From CAZFJG01 sp964410915 (GTDB lineage: Bacteria > Synergistota > Synergistia > Synergistales > JAFGMB01), in the NCBI GenBank assembly GCA_964410915.1, contig CAYPIU010000001.1, forward strand, positions 1 to 64,000: 64,000 bases of DNA, read 5' to 3'. The notes under the pieces were generated by a model. That model was not told the DNA's origin, made no database searches, and was given only the letters and a program-made list of their open reading frames with translations. Shown here in pieces: positions 51,785 through 60,429 of the stretch; positions within the stretch are counted from its first letter, which is position 1, and each line of letters begins with the position of its first letter. The position numbers and the translations under genes are program-made.

Positions 51785-52375
51785 TCAGATATTGTGTTGA
51801 CCGATTACCATGCTGCTTTCTACGATCTCGGCTCCGGCTGCGTTCATTTCATGGATTGCCCTGTCTCCATCTCCTGGTTCAAGTTCTACTGCCTTAACAG
51901 CATCACTAACTACAATGACCGTTAAACCCAGTTTAAGCCCGTCAAGAACAGTGGATCTTACACAGACATCCGTAGCCAGACCACAGACATAAAGGGTATT
52001 GATATTATTCTTTTCCAGTTCTTCAGCTAATTCAGTATCTTCAAATGCGGAATAAGCATCTTTAGATTCGGTTGTAGCCTTACTGATTATTTTAGAAGTT
52101 TCCGGAATCTGGACATCTGGATGGAATCTGGCTCCTCGTGTACCACGGATACAATGTTCAGGCCAGGTACCTCCGTTCTCTGAAAAACTGCAGTGTTTTT
52201 CAGGGTGCCAGTCTCTGGAGAAAAAGATCATATCCTCATTAGCAGAAAAAAGTTTTACAAGTTTGTTTATAACCGGAATTATCTTATCTCCGTCCTTGAC
52301 GGCGAGAGATCCGTAGGGCATGAAATCAAGTTGAATGTCAATTACCAGAAGAGCATTTCCATTTGTTTTTTTCAC
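51785..52375 (-). CDS. pncA: Nicotinamidase / isochorismatase family hydrolase
   Basis: Hydrolyses nicotinamide to nicotinate for NAD salvage (likely role). 196 residues. Catalytic Asp in VIDIQLDFMP, metal-binding Asp/His in RDWHPEKHCSF, and nucleophile Cys in GLATDVCV. This metal site favours PncA over plain isochorismatase. GTG 52375 follows GGGGG; a TTG five codons earlier overlaps the site and is rejected. First gene of a two-gene unit with yedF. An extended -10 lies upstream. Confidence 0.85.
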   Translation of the reverse strand: MKKTNGNALLVIDIQLDFMPYGSLAVKDGDKIIPVINKLVKLFSANEDMIFFSRDWHPEKHCSFSENGGTWPEHCIRGTRGARFHPDVQIPETSKIISKATTESKDAYSAFEDTELAEELEKNNINTLYVCGLATDVCVRSTVLDGLKLGLTVIVVSDAVKAVELEPGDGDRAIHEMNAAGAEIVESSMVIGQHNI

Positions 52376-52412
52376 TGTATTTACCCCCAATTCTGGTAAT
52401 AACTATTATAAA

Positions 52413-52421
52413 ATTATATCA
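52413..52421 (-). promoter_or_regulatory. Extended -10 promoter of pncA-yedF
   Basis: On the minus strand TGaTATAAT, a perfect extended -10, 38 bases upstream of the GTG start. No good -35. Confidence 0.45.
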
Positions 52422-52529
52422 TGGACATAAATAGAATTTACTGAAATTATAGTGAGAGTATAGTGTTTATGATATTGTTAGAATAATATAAGGCAGTGGA
52501 TGAAACGTTAAAAGGGAAGAGGGTAGAAA

Positions 52530-53933
52530 ATGTCAAGAGATATTGGCAAAATACTTAAACAATTGCCTTCCATGGATATTATGCTCGGGAGGGAAAAAAT
52601 ACATTTTTTTATTGAACATCTCGGCCGAAATACAGTCAAGGCTGTTCTTAATGATGTAATTTCCAGGAAAAGGACTGCAGTTATTGGGGGCCAGGATTCA
52701 TCCCTTTCAACTGAGCAGATCGAAGAGGAAGCGTGCAATATCCTCGAAAAAAAGCGGATGCCTGGATTAAGGAAGGTTATAAATGCAACTGGAGTAGTGA
52801 TTCATACCAATCTCGGAAGGTCATGTTTATCAAAGGAAGCACGGGAATCAGTTTCATTGATAAGTTCAAGTTACAATACTCTTGAATATGATCTGGATCT
52901 TGGTAAAAGAGGACAGAGGAACAGCCATGTTGAGTGGCTGCTATGCGAGGTAACAGGAGCGGAGGCAGCACTGGTAGTTAACAATAATGCAGGTGCCGTA
53001 ATGCTTTGTCTTGCAGCTCTGGCCAGAGGAAAGGAAGTTATCGTTTCGAGAGGGGAACTTGTTGAGATAGGCGGATCTTTCAGAGTTCCGGAGATAATGG
53101 AATTCTCAGGTGCAAAACTGGTAGAAACAGGTGCTACAAATAGAACACATCGCTATGATTATGAATGTTCGGTAACAGAAAATACTGCTATGCTTCTAAA
53201 GGTTCACCCATCAAATTTCAGGATCCAGGGGTTCACAAGTGAAGTTTCAAGAGAAGAACTGGCGGAACTTGCAGGTAAAAATGGACTTATCTTCATGGAG
53301 GACATTGGTTCTGGTGTTCTTGTGGATGTAAGGAAGTTGGGTCTCTCTGGGGAACCGACAGTAAGGGATTGTGTCGAGGCTGGGGCAGATGTAGTGACAT
53401 TTTCAGGTGATAAGATGCTTGGCGGTCCCCAGATAGGCGGCATAGTAGGCAGAAAACAGATAATTGATCGGTTAAGAACTTTCCCACTGCTTAGGGCTTT
53501 GAGGGTTGATAAAATGACCTTGACTGCATTTGAGACAACCCTTCGTCAATATATACGACGGGATTATGATAAAATTCCAACACTTTCCATGCTATCCAGG
53601 AGTATCCCGGCAATGAAAAAACATGCATCCAGTCTCGCAAGAAAAATCAGACGTTCAGTACCAGAAATAGATATCAAGATCATTGATGTGGAAGATGCTG
53701 TCGGAGGGGGGGCTTTCCCCGTTACCTCACTTTCAGGGGTAGGAATTGCCCTCAGATGCAGCAGATGGAACAGTGCGGGAGAACTTCAGAATATCCTTAG
53801 ATCTGCAGATCCTCCAGTTATCGTCGGCGCAAAGGATAATGTTGCAGTTATACATGTAAGAACGCTTCTCGATGGTGACGATTCCTTAATCGTCAATTCT
53901 TTGAAAGTTTTGTATGAAAAGGATGAAATCTGA
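52530..53933 (+). CDS. selA: L-seryl-tRNA(Sec) selenium transferase
   Basis: PLP enzyme converting Ser-tRNA(Sec) to Sec-tRNA(Sec) with selenophosphate; 467 residues, decameric. RKVINATGVVIHTNLGRS, EYDLDLGKRGQRNSHVE, VNNNAGAVMLCL, FMEDIGSGVLVD and the PLP lysine in FSGDKMLGGPQIGG are intact. GGGAAGAGGG precedes the ATG. Overlaps or abuts selB. No selD or selC was found in the window. Confidence 0.97.
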   Translation: MSRDIGKILKQLPSMDIMLGREKIHFFIEHLGRNTVKAVLNDVISRKRTAVIGGQDSSLSTEQIEEEACNILEKKRMPGLRKVINATGVVIHTNLGRSCLSKEARESVSLISSSYNTLEYDLDLGKRGQRNSHVEWLLCEVTGAEAALVVNNNAGAVMLCLAALARGKEVIVSRGELVEIGGSFRVPEIMEFSGAKLVETGATNRTHRYDYECSVTENTAMLLKVHPSNFRIQGFTSEVSREELAELAGKNGLIFMEDIGSGVLVDVRKLGLSGEPTVRDCVEAGADVVTFSGDKMLGGPQIGGIVGRKQIIDRLRTFPLLRALRVDKMTLTAFETTLRQYIRRDYDKIPTLSMLSRSIPAMKKHASSLARKIRRSVPEIDIKIIDVEDAVGGGAFPVTSLSGVGIALRCSRWNSAGELQNILRSADPPVIVGAKDNVAVIHVRTLLDGDDSLIVNSLKVLYEKDEI

Positions 53934-53934
53934 T

Positions 53935-55857
53935 ATGCAGGATAAGGAAATTTCCCTTGTACTTGGGACTGCGGGCCACATTGATCATGGAAAAACAACA
54001 CTGATCAAAGCCCTTACCGGGTTTGACTGTGACAGGCTTTTACAGGAAAAGCAGAGAGGCATAACTATTGAACTTGGTTTCGCTCCGATCAAACTTCCAA
54101 GCCACAAGATCATAAGTGTAGTTGATGTTCCGGGTCATGAAAAGTTTATCAGGCAGATGGTGGCTGGTGCTTCGGGTATAGATGCTGTTATGCTTATTGT
54201 TGCAGCTGATGAGGGGATAATGCCTCAAACCAGGGAACACATTGATATACTCAATCTCCTGGGAGTAAAAGATGGATTTGTTGCAGTTACTAAAACGGAT
54301 CTTGTAGAGAAGGATCTTGTTGATCTGGCAATTGAAGAGATAAAAGATTTTCTCAAGGGTACTTTTCTTGATGGCTGTTCTGTGATCCCGGTTTCATCTA
54401 CCAGGGGAGACAATGTTCCGGCAATTTTCGATGAGATAGAAAACCTGGTTGAAAGAGTCGAGACAAAAGACAGAAAAGGTCCCTTCTTCATGCCAATTGA
54501 CAGGGCTTTCCCTGTATCTGGATTTGGGACAGTAGTTACAGGAACTGCATATGCAGGAAAAGTAAGATCAGGAGAAGATGTAACTATCCTCCCTCGTGAA
54601 ACAGAAACCAGGATCAGGTCAATTCAGGTTCACAGTTCTGATGTAAATGAGGGCTGGGCGGGACAGCGCATAGCCATGAGCCTTTCGGGAGTTTCAATAG
54701 ATGATCTGCAGCGTGGAGATGTAGTTTGTGAGAAAGGTCTTTATGCACCTACAAAGTGTTTTGATGCTAATCTCAGAGTGCTTCCCGATTCTCCCGAGCC
54801 AGTCAAGCACTGGCAGAGAATCAGACTTCATATAGGGACTTCAGATGTGCTGGCGAGAGTCTCTCTATTCGAGGATAAAATCATAAATCCAGGAGAAAGT
54901 GCTCTTGTACAAATTGTAGCAGAAGAAGATATCGTAGCAATGATATCAGAGCGATTTATCATCAGATTTTACAGTCCCCTTAAAACAATAGGCGGAGGAG
55001 ATGTTGTTTTCCCCTATGGGAAAAAACCGCATGGCAGAAAACACAGGGGAAAATACATCGATGGTCTTGCAGGATTATCAAGGGCAAGGACCTTAAGGGA
55101 AAGAATATCTGTTCTGGTTGATTCATTCGGTAAACTTGAGATCGGGAAACTTAGTCTTATGGTACAGGAAAGGGAGCAGAAAGTTCTTTCCGTTGCACAA
55201 AAGATGCATAAGGATAGAGAATCGATCTTGATTGAAACTTCATTTAAAATTCTTTTTTCCAGGAAGTTGTTCGAAGATATCAGCAGAGGTATATCGGATT
55301 TTCTTGAAAATTATCATGACAGGTTTCCACATCAGAAAGGGGCAGTAATAGAACTAATAGCTGAAAATATGAAAAAAACTCTTGAGCCAGGATTAATTAA
55401 GCCCTGTATCAAATATCTTCAGGAAGAGAATGTGCTGAGTTATGAAGAAGGTTTTATTAGTCTGCCTTCTTTTGTTCCTCATGATGAGGAACAATTCATG
55501 AGAGACAAAGAATCGGTTGAAACTTTCTGTAGGGGAAAGGCTTTTCTTTTTCCTGATCTATCTGAAATCCGAACTTATATGAAGATGGATGAAAAAGAGT
55601 TCTCTGATTTTATAATGCACCTGAAGAATATGGGTGAATTATCTATAATTCAGGGTAATCTGGTTCTTCATAAAAACATTGAGAAACTTCTTTTGCAAAA
55701 GCTTTCTGATATTGATGGGGAAATTCTTTTAAGTACTGTTCGGGATCTTACCGGCAGTTCGAGAAAATATGTTTTGCCTGTTCTTGAGTATTTTGATTCC
55801 AAAGGTTATACACGAAGAATAGGGGATAAACGGATATTGCGTATAAAAAATCCCTGA
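53935..55857 (+). CDS. selB: Selenocysteine-specific elongation factor
   Basis: Sec-specific EF-Tu homologue, about 640 residues. G-domain: GTAGHIDHGKTTLI, RGITIELGFA, DVPGHEKFIRQM, TKTDLVE; EF-Tu-like barrels follow; the C-terminal half has winged-helix repeats that bind the SECIS hairpin. ATG 53935 lies 1 base after the selA stop with AAAAGGA about 11 bases upstream; ATG 53914 and 53923 are in-frame alternatives inside selA. Implies that the organism makes UGA-encoded selenoproteins. Confidence 0.96.
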   Translation: MQDKEISLVLGTAGHIDHGKTTLIKALTGFDCDRLLQEKQRGITIELGFAPIKLPSHKIISVVDVPGHEKFIRQMVAGASGIDAVMLIVAADEGIMPQTREHIDILNLLGVKDGFVAVTKTDLVEKDLVDLAIEEIKDFLKGTFLDGCSVIPVSSTRGDNVPAIFDEIENLVERVETKDRKGPFFMPIDRAFPVSGFGTVVTGTAYAGKVRSGEDVTILPRETETRIRSIQVHSSDVNEGWAGQRIAMSLSGVSIDDLQRGDVVCEKGLYAPTKCFDANLRVLPDSPEPVKHWQRIRLHIGTSDVLARVSLFEDKIINPGESALVQIVAEEDIVAMISERFIIRFYSPLKTIGGGDVVFPYGKKPHGRKHRGKYIDGLAGLSRARTLRERISVLVDSFGKLEIGKLSLMVQEREQKVLSVAQKMHKDRESILIETSFKILFSRKLFEDISRGISDFLENYHDRFPHQKGAVIELIAENMKKTLEPGLIKPCIKYLQEENVLSYEEGFISLPSFVPHDEEQFMRDKESVETFCRGKAFLFPDLSEIRTYMKMDEKEFSDFIMHLKNMGELSIIQGNLVLHKNIEKLLLQKLSDIDGEILLSTVRDLTGSSRKYVLPVLEYFDSKGYTRRIGDKRILRIKNP

Positions 55858-55964
55858 AGACAAATATCTTGTATTGACCTTTTTATTCAAAAAAGAGTTA
55901 ATTTAAGCTATACACTTGATGTTTAAAGTATCCTGACATATAATTTTGTGTTTTACCTTTGGTA

Positions 55965-55973
55965 TGGTATAAT
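55965..55973 (+). promoter_or_regulatory. Extended -10 promoter of veg
   Basis: TGgTATAAT is a perfect extended -10, 33 bases before the veg start; the -35 region is poor. Confidence 0.5.
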
Positions 55974-56005
55974 TACTTAAAAATGATATTGAGGTGACTT
56001 ACCTA

Positions 56006-56251
56006 ATGACAGGAACCCTGACAGAGATCAGGAATAAGGTCGCTCATTACAAGGGATCTACAATCAAGTATCGTACGTCCAAAGGCCGCAGGAAAGTCGA
56101 GGAGAATCAGGGTATAATTATTGAAACCTACCCTAATGTTTTTACATTATGGGTAGAATCGCAGAAAAGTAAAATATCCTTCAGCTATGCCGAAATTCTT
56201 ACTCACGAAGTTGAACTGGAATTAATGCCTTTAGGCCAAAAATCTTTCTGA
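56006..56251 (+). CDS. veg: Veg family protein
   Basis: 81-residue protein of the Veg/DUF1021 family, known in Bacillus to affect biofilm gene expression. Start ATG 56006 (MTGTLTEIRNKVAHYKG) follows GAGGTGA by 8 bases; a GTG at 55994 overlaps this site. VEENQGIIIETYPNVFTLWV and ISFSYAEILTHEVEL are family blocks. Own promoter and terminator. Confidence 0.9.
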   Translation: MTGTLTEIRNKVAHYKGSTIKYRTSKGRRKVEENQGIIIETYPNVFTLWVESQKSKISFSYAEILTHEVELELMPLGQKSF

Positions 56252-56275
56252 TTTCTAAAAAAAATTAACAACCTG

Positions 56276-56307
56276 CCCGGTGCGATATACTGCACCGGGT
56301 TTTTTTT
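56276..56307 (+). terminator. Intrinsic terminator after veg
   Basis: CCCGGTGC pairs with GCACCGGG around an 8-base loop, followed by eight T. Confidence 0.9.
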
Positions 56308-56353
56308 GAATCAATTCTGAAACAAAATTCGAAAATCTCTGGAGGATTCTGGA

Positions 56354-57220
56354 TTGAAAGTCAACATAGGTTCACCATGTAAAATAAATCTCTCTTTAAG
56401 GATTACGTCCAAAAGAAATGACGGTTTTCATGATATCCATTCCCTTTTTTTGAAAATCCCTTCCATTGAAATGTTGACAATTAATAAAAGAAACATTAAA
56501 AATGTCAATGATATAGTGATTACCCGAAACTTTGATATCAAGGGTAAAAACATAATATCAAAAATACTTGAAATTTCACGTTCTAAAGGTGTTCCAATAC
56601 CTCCGCTTGAAATCGAGATCTACAAAAATGTTCCTCCAGGAACTGGACTTGGAGCTGGTAGTGGGAATGCAGCAGCCTTTTTATTATGGTTATATTCCAA
56701 TTTCAGTAAGGCTGCAGATATTGAACCTGAGATTATCGGAAGCGATGTTCCGTTCCTTGCAGGTAATGCTGAAATGGCAGTTATCAAAGGCAGGGGAGAG
56801 CTGCTTTACCCTGTTTCTGGAGATTATTCACATTTAAGGACGATCTTATTCATTCCGGAATGGAGATCTAACACAAGGGAGGCTTATTGTTCGCTGGATA
56901 GTATGCGCTGTGAGATGCCAGATTACTTTATCCAGCATGAAAGTCAAATAGAGGACGAAATAGCCGGAATATGCGATCACCTGGAAAGAGAAAAAAGATA
57001 TGGTCTTTTACCAAATGATTTTCTTCCCTGTCTTGAAAGTCAACATCCGGAATACAGGGATCTATTTTCCTTTTTAAGCGAAACGAATGCTATAGCATGG
57101 GGAGTAACCGGTAGCGGAAGTGCAGCCTTTGCTATTTACAGTAAAAAATTTGAGCTTTCTCCGATCGAAGCTGCTGAAAAACTTTTTAACTGGCTGGAAC
57201 AAATTATAGTTCAGGGGTGA
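56354..57220 (+). CDS. ispE: 4-diphosphocytidyl-2-C-methyl-D-erythritol kinase
   Basis: GHMP kinase of the MEP isoprenoid pathway, 288 residues. N-terminal CKINLSLRI (usually AKINL), phosphate loop PPGTGLGAGSGNAAAF (usually GLGGGSSNAA), GSDVPFLAGN and GVTGSGSAAFA. The motifs are all present but drifted from consensus. TTG start with GGAGG 10 bases upstream. Followed 6 bases later by purR, the same order (ispE-purR) as in Bacillus. Confidence 0.88.
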   Translation: MKVNIGSPCKINLSLRITSKRNDGFHDIHSLFLKIPSIEMLTINKRNIKNVNDIVITRNFDIKGKNIISKILEISRSKGVPIPPLEIEIYKNVPPGTGLGAGSGNAAAFLLWLYSNFSKAADIEPEIIGSDVPFLAGNAEMAVIKGRGELLYPVSGDYSHLRTILFIPEWRSNTREAYCSLDSMRCEMPDYFIQHESQIEDEIAGICDHLEREKRYGLLPNDFLPCLESQHPEYRDLFSFLSETNAIAWGVTGSGSAAFAIYSKKFELSPIEAAEKLFNWLEQIIVQG

Positions 57221-57226
57221 TTTGCG

Positions 57227-58039
57227 ATGAGAGGGTCCAGGACCGAACGTCTAATAAGAACAGTCTCAAGATTTTTAAGCTTCCCGTCGAAACAGATATC
57301 TTTAACACAGCTTGCCGAGATCTTTAAAGTTTCAAAAACAGTTGTTAGTGATGATGTTTCAATAATCGACAAAGCTTTTGCCATAGAAGGCATGGGTGGT
57401 ATTACTGTAGACAGGGGCAGGACGGGGGGAGCTTCTTTTATTCCGGATATCTCGAGTGAGTACAGGCTGAAAATGTTAAAAAGTATTGTAAGTAAGCTTT
57501 CCTCACCTGACAGAGTACTTCCGGGCGGATTGATATACTATGGAGATATTCTTTTTGACCCTCAGTTTGTCCTTCCTCTGGGAATGATAATGGCATCAAT
57601 GTTTAAAAACGCCGAAGCTGATATTGTCTTGACTACTGAAGTAAAAGGTATACCTCTTGCTCTCTTTACAGCTCACTACCTTGGAGTTCCGCTTGGTGTA
57701 TGCCGTTTCAGGAACAGGGCCAGTGACGGTTCAGCCGTGACAGTTCATTATCCTGCTACCAATGGTGATGTGAGGGCTATGTATCTTGGGACAAGAATAC
57801 TTTCCAGAGGAGATAATGTTGTAATTATCGATGATTTCATGAGAGGCGGAAGTACCGCTTCAGGAATGGAACTTGTTACGAAGGAATTTGGTGCTAAACT
57901 TGCCGGGACAGCATTCTTTATGACTACATCTTTACCTGAAAAGAAGGTAATTTCAAGTTACAGATCCCTTCTCAGATTAGAGGGCTCTGCTAAAGATCCA
58001 CGAATAATATTATGTGAAGATCAGCAATATGACCTTTAA
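57227..58039 (+). CDS. purR: Purine operon regulator PurR (Gram-positive type)
   Basis: 270 residues: N-terminal winged helix (about 1-75; LTQLAEIFKVSKTVVSDDVS) and a C-terminal phosphoribosyltransferase-like domain with the PRPP loop NVVIIDDFMRGGSTASG (about 197-213). In Bacillus it represses pur genes and is relieved by PRPP. A full pur operon lies 10 kb away in this window and is the obvious target, but I saw no clear PurBox before purC. Co-transcribed with ispE. Confidence 0.92.
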   Translation: MRGSRTERLIRTVSRFLSFPSKQISLTQLAEIFKVSKTVVSDDVSIIDKAFAIEGMGGITVDRGRTGGASFIPDISSEYRLKMLKSIVSKLSSPDRVLPGGLIYYGDILFDPQFVLPLGMIMASMFKNAEADIVLTTEVKGIPLALFTAHYLGVPLGVCRFRNRASDGSAVTVHYPATNGDVRAMYLGTRILSRGDNVVIIDDFMRGGSTASGMELVTKEFGAKLAGTAFFMTTSLPEKKVISSYRSLLRLEGSAKDPRIILCEDQQYDL

Positions 58040-58043
58040 CTGT

Positions 58044-58072
58044 TTGACGCCCTTTTAATACTGAGATACAAT
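58044..58072 (+). promoter_or_regulatory. Promoter of the ferredoxin gene
   Basis: TTGACG (58044-58049), 17-base spacer, TACAAT (58067-58072), one mismatch each. Predicted start about 22 bases before the GTG. Confidence 0.65.
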
Positions 58073-58100
58073 GCCCAACGTAAAAGGAGGTGGGCAATCA

Positions 58101-58283
58101 GTGCGTGTACTTATAGATTCTAACGAGTGTATAGGATGCGGTGTATGTGCTCAGATATGTCCAGATGTTTTCGTTCTGGATGAGGATGCCGGGATCGCTA
58201 AAGTAATAAAACCTGAAGGTTCTGATTGTGCACAGGAGTCGGCTGACAGTTGTCCTGTTTCCTGCATAACAATTGAGGAGTAA
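58101..58283 (+). CDS. Ferredoxin, single [4Fe-4S]
   Basis: 60-residue electron carrier. Cluster ligands are CIGCGVCAQIC near the N-terminus plus the last Cys in SCPVSCI; two more Cys (DCAQ, DSC) may form a disulfide as in Thermotoga-type 4Fe ferredoxins. GTG 58101 follows AAAGGAGG by 8 bases; an upstream ATG at 58071 precedes that ribosome site and is rejected. Confidence 0.93.
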   Translation: MRVLIDSNECIGCGVCAQICPDVFVLDEDAGIAKVIKPEGSDCAQESADSCPVSCITIEE

Positions 58284-58318
58284 TTCGATAAGTTTTTAAA
58301 AAACTTTTGTTTTTATAC

Positions 58319-58348
58319 TTGCATTATTACCTATTACGAGCGTATAAT
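58319..58348 (+). promoter_or_regulatory. Promoter of tRNA-Met
   Basis: TTGCAT (58319-58324), 18-base spacer, perfect TATAAT (58343-58348), 13 bases before the tRNA. Confidence 0.6.
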
Positions 58349-58361
58349 AACCTTCGCTTCA

Positions 58362-58438
58362 GGGCCTATAGCTCAATTGGCTAGAGCCACCGGCTCATAA
58401 CCGGAAGGTTCCTGGTTCGAGTCCAGGTAGGCCCACCA
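58362..58438 (+). tRNA. tRNA-Met (CAT), probably elongator
   Basis: Acceptor GGGCCTA pairs with TAGGCCC, D-arm AGCTCAATTGGCTAGAGC, anticodon CAT in CCGGCTCATAACCGG, T-loop CTGGTTCGAGTCCAG, encoded CCA. The first base pair is matched, so it is not initiator. The anticodon arm resembles elongator Met more than lysidine-modified Ile2, but CAT leaves some doubt. Confidence 0.93.
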
Positions 58439-58444
58439 GATATC

Positions 58445-58474
58445 AAAACCGCTTCCATCTGGAAGCGGTTTTTT
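58445..58474 (+). terminator. Intrinsic terminator after tRNA-Met
   Basis: AAACCGCTTCC pairs with GGAAGCGGTTT around ATCT, then a T-run. Confidence 0.9.
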
Positions 58475-58589
58475 AACTTTCTGGCAATGTATATGAACTT
58501 CCCTTTTTTTGATTTCCCGGTTAGAGTTTTAATCGATATAATGAACTTGTGAATTTTCTTTGATCTGGTTCAAAGGCTGGTGTTCTTTC

Positions 58590-59375
58590 ATGAAGTTGCG
58601 CAGGGTAATTGATTCAATAGCAGATTTTTCCCCATTCAGCTGGGCTGAAGACTGGGACAACTCTGGTCTGATCCTTGGAGATCCTGAACGGGAAATTTCA
58701 AGTATTGTTGCGACTTTAGATATTTCCCTTCCTGTTCTCGATTTTGCTGACGAAAACGACCATGATCTTATCGTTTCTCATCATCCCTTTATTTTCAAAG
58801 CTCTGAGATCGATTGATCTATCACAGTATGATTCAAGGATCCTTTCCATTGCTATGGGGAAAAAGATCGCTATTGTTGCCATGCATACCAATTGGGATTA
58901 TTCACCTACCGGAATGAATGTTATTCTCTCTGATCTCCTGGGTCTTGAGGGGGTAGCTCCTCTTGCTCCCGTCTATACTGGTGGCTGGGGAATAGGAGCA
59001 ATTGGGAAACTCCCTTTACAGATACTATTCAGAGATCTCCCTGATCTTATCATTGAAAAGTGGGGCTTAAGCTGGATCCGGGGTTATGGTTCCTCTGATA
59101 GAAAAATTCAGAGGGTTGCCCTTTGTGGAGGTTCCGGTGGTGATCTGTGGGAAACAGCTCTTGCCTCAGGTGCGGATGTTTTTATTACTGCAGATATCAA
59201 ATATCACCAGATCCTTGAATCAGTATCGCGCGGTTTATCTATTCTTGTAGTTGATCACGGGGAGATGGAAAACCTTTCCATACCTTCTCTGTCAAATCAG
59301 ATCTCAGACGTTACAGGATTGCAGGTTGTTGAATATGCAGATATGGAACTTGATAAATATAAAATATTGAGGTAG
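58590..59375 (+). CDS. Nif3-like dinuclear metal center protein
   Basis: 261 residues, NIF3/YqfO/YbgI family (hexameric, two metals per subunit; possibly GTP cyclohydrolase I type 2-like). Metal motifs SHHPFIF, MHTNWDYSPTGMN and, near the end, VDHGEME. Short form without the PII-like insert of YqfO. Start ATG 58590 with AGGCTGGTG upstream. Leads the run to trpS-scpA-scpB. Confidence 0.88.
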   Translation: MKLRRVIDSIADFSPFSWAEDWDNSGLILGDPEREISSIVATLDISLPVLDFADENDHDLIVSHHPFIFKALRSIDLSQYDSRILSIAMGKKIAIVAMHTNWDYSPTGMNVILSDLLGLEGVAPLAPVYTGGWGIGAIGKLPLQILFRDLPDLIIEKWGLSWIRGYGSSDRKIQRVALCGGSGGDLWETALASGADVFITADIKYHQILESVSRGLSILVVDHGEMENLSIPSLSNQISDVTGLQVVEYADMELDKYKILR

Positions 59376-59433
59376 ATTCAGAAAAATCTTTCACTATGTT
59401 TTTAATACACAAATATATTACGAGGTGATAAAC

Positions 59434-60429
59434 ATGACAGGACGGGTATTTAGCGGAATGCGCCCCACAGGAAAACTTCATCTGGGACATCTCGCTGGAG
59501 CGCTTGCCAACTGGGTAAGGCTTCAGGATAATTATGAGTGTTTTTATTCAATAGTAGACTGGCATGCCCTTATGTCAGATTATGCAGACAGCTCCAATAT
59601 GAAAACTAATTCAAGGGAAATACTCCTTGACTGGCTGTCCGCCGGCCTTGATCCTGAAAAATGCACCATATTTGTTCAGTCACACGTTCCACAGCACGCA
59701 GAGCTTCACCTGGCTCTTTCAATGGTCACTCCTTTGGGATGGCTACAGAGAAATCCTACATACAAAGAGCAGATCCTTAATATACAGAATAAAGATCTTG
59801 GCACATATGCTTTTCTTGGTTATCCTGTTCTTATGGCAGCTGATATTCTCCTCTATAGAGCTGGACTTGTTCCAGTGGGTGAGGATCAGTCAGCGCATCT
59901 TGAGATAAGCCGAGAGCTTGTCCGGAGATTCAATAATTTCTTTGGTGATGTTCTTGTTGAACCCCAGATCCTTCTAACTCCAACACCCAAGGTTCCTGGT
60001 ACTGACGGGAGAAAAATGAGTAAATCATATGGTAATTCGATAAATATGGCTGATTCATCAAAGGAGCTCTGGGATAAACTTCGGACTATGAAAACGGACA
60101 CTGCCAGAGAGAAAAAGACGGATCCGGGTGAACCCGAAAAATGTCCTGTCTGGGATATACACAAAGTTTTTAATGACAATGAGGAGCAGAAGAAAGAAAT
60201 TGCTCATGGATGCAGAAATGCACTAATTGGGTGCATGGATTGCAAAAAGGCACTCAGAGAACATGTAGAGAGGACAATGGAACCGATAAGGGAGAAAAGG
60301 GCATTCTATGAAAATAATGATGATCTACTCTCTGATGTCCTGAATGAGGGAGCCAAAAAAGCAAAGTTAGCAGCTGAGAAAACAATAGCAGATGTCAAGA
60401 ATGCAATTGGATTCGTCCCGGAAGGCTGA
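59434..60429 (+). CDS. trpS: Tryptophanyl-tRNA synthetase
   Basis: Class I synthetase, 331 residues. HIGH-like GKLHLGHLAG after FSGMRPT and KMSKS in GTDGRKMSKSYGN. Start ATG 59434 follows GAGGTGA; GTG 59425 is part of that site. A CXXC-like pair (GCMDCKKAL) occurs in the C-terminal region. Its last 38 bases overlap scpA. Confidence 0.95.
   Translation: MTGRVFSGMRPTGKLHLGHLAGALANWVRLQDNYECFYSIVDWHALMSDYADSSNMKTNSREILLDWLSAGLDPEKCTIFVQSHVPQHAELHLALSMVTPLGWLQRNPTYKEQILNIQNKDLGTYAFLGYPVLMAADILLYRAGLVPVGEDQSAHLEISRELVRRFNNFFGDVLVEPQILLTPTPKVPGTDGRKMSKSYGNSINMADSSKELWDKLRTMKTDTAREKKTDPGEPEKCPVWDIHKVFNDNEEQKKEIAHGCRNALIGCMDCKKALREHVERTMEPIREKRAFYENNDDLLSDVLNEGAKKAKLAAEKTIADVKNAIGFVPEG

Noticed and set aside
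55858..56005. tRNA-Sec gene after selB
   Set aside because: The stretch is AT-rich with no tRNA arms or CCA end; only a promoter is visible.
55994..56005. GTG 55994 as veg start
   Set aside because: The GTG is part of the GAGGTGA ribosome site serving ATG 56006.
58071..58100. ATG 58071 as ferredoxin start
   Set aside because: It lies upstream of AAAGGAGG and overlaps the predicted -10 element; GTG 58101 is correctly spaced.
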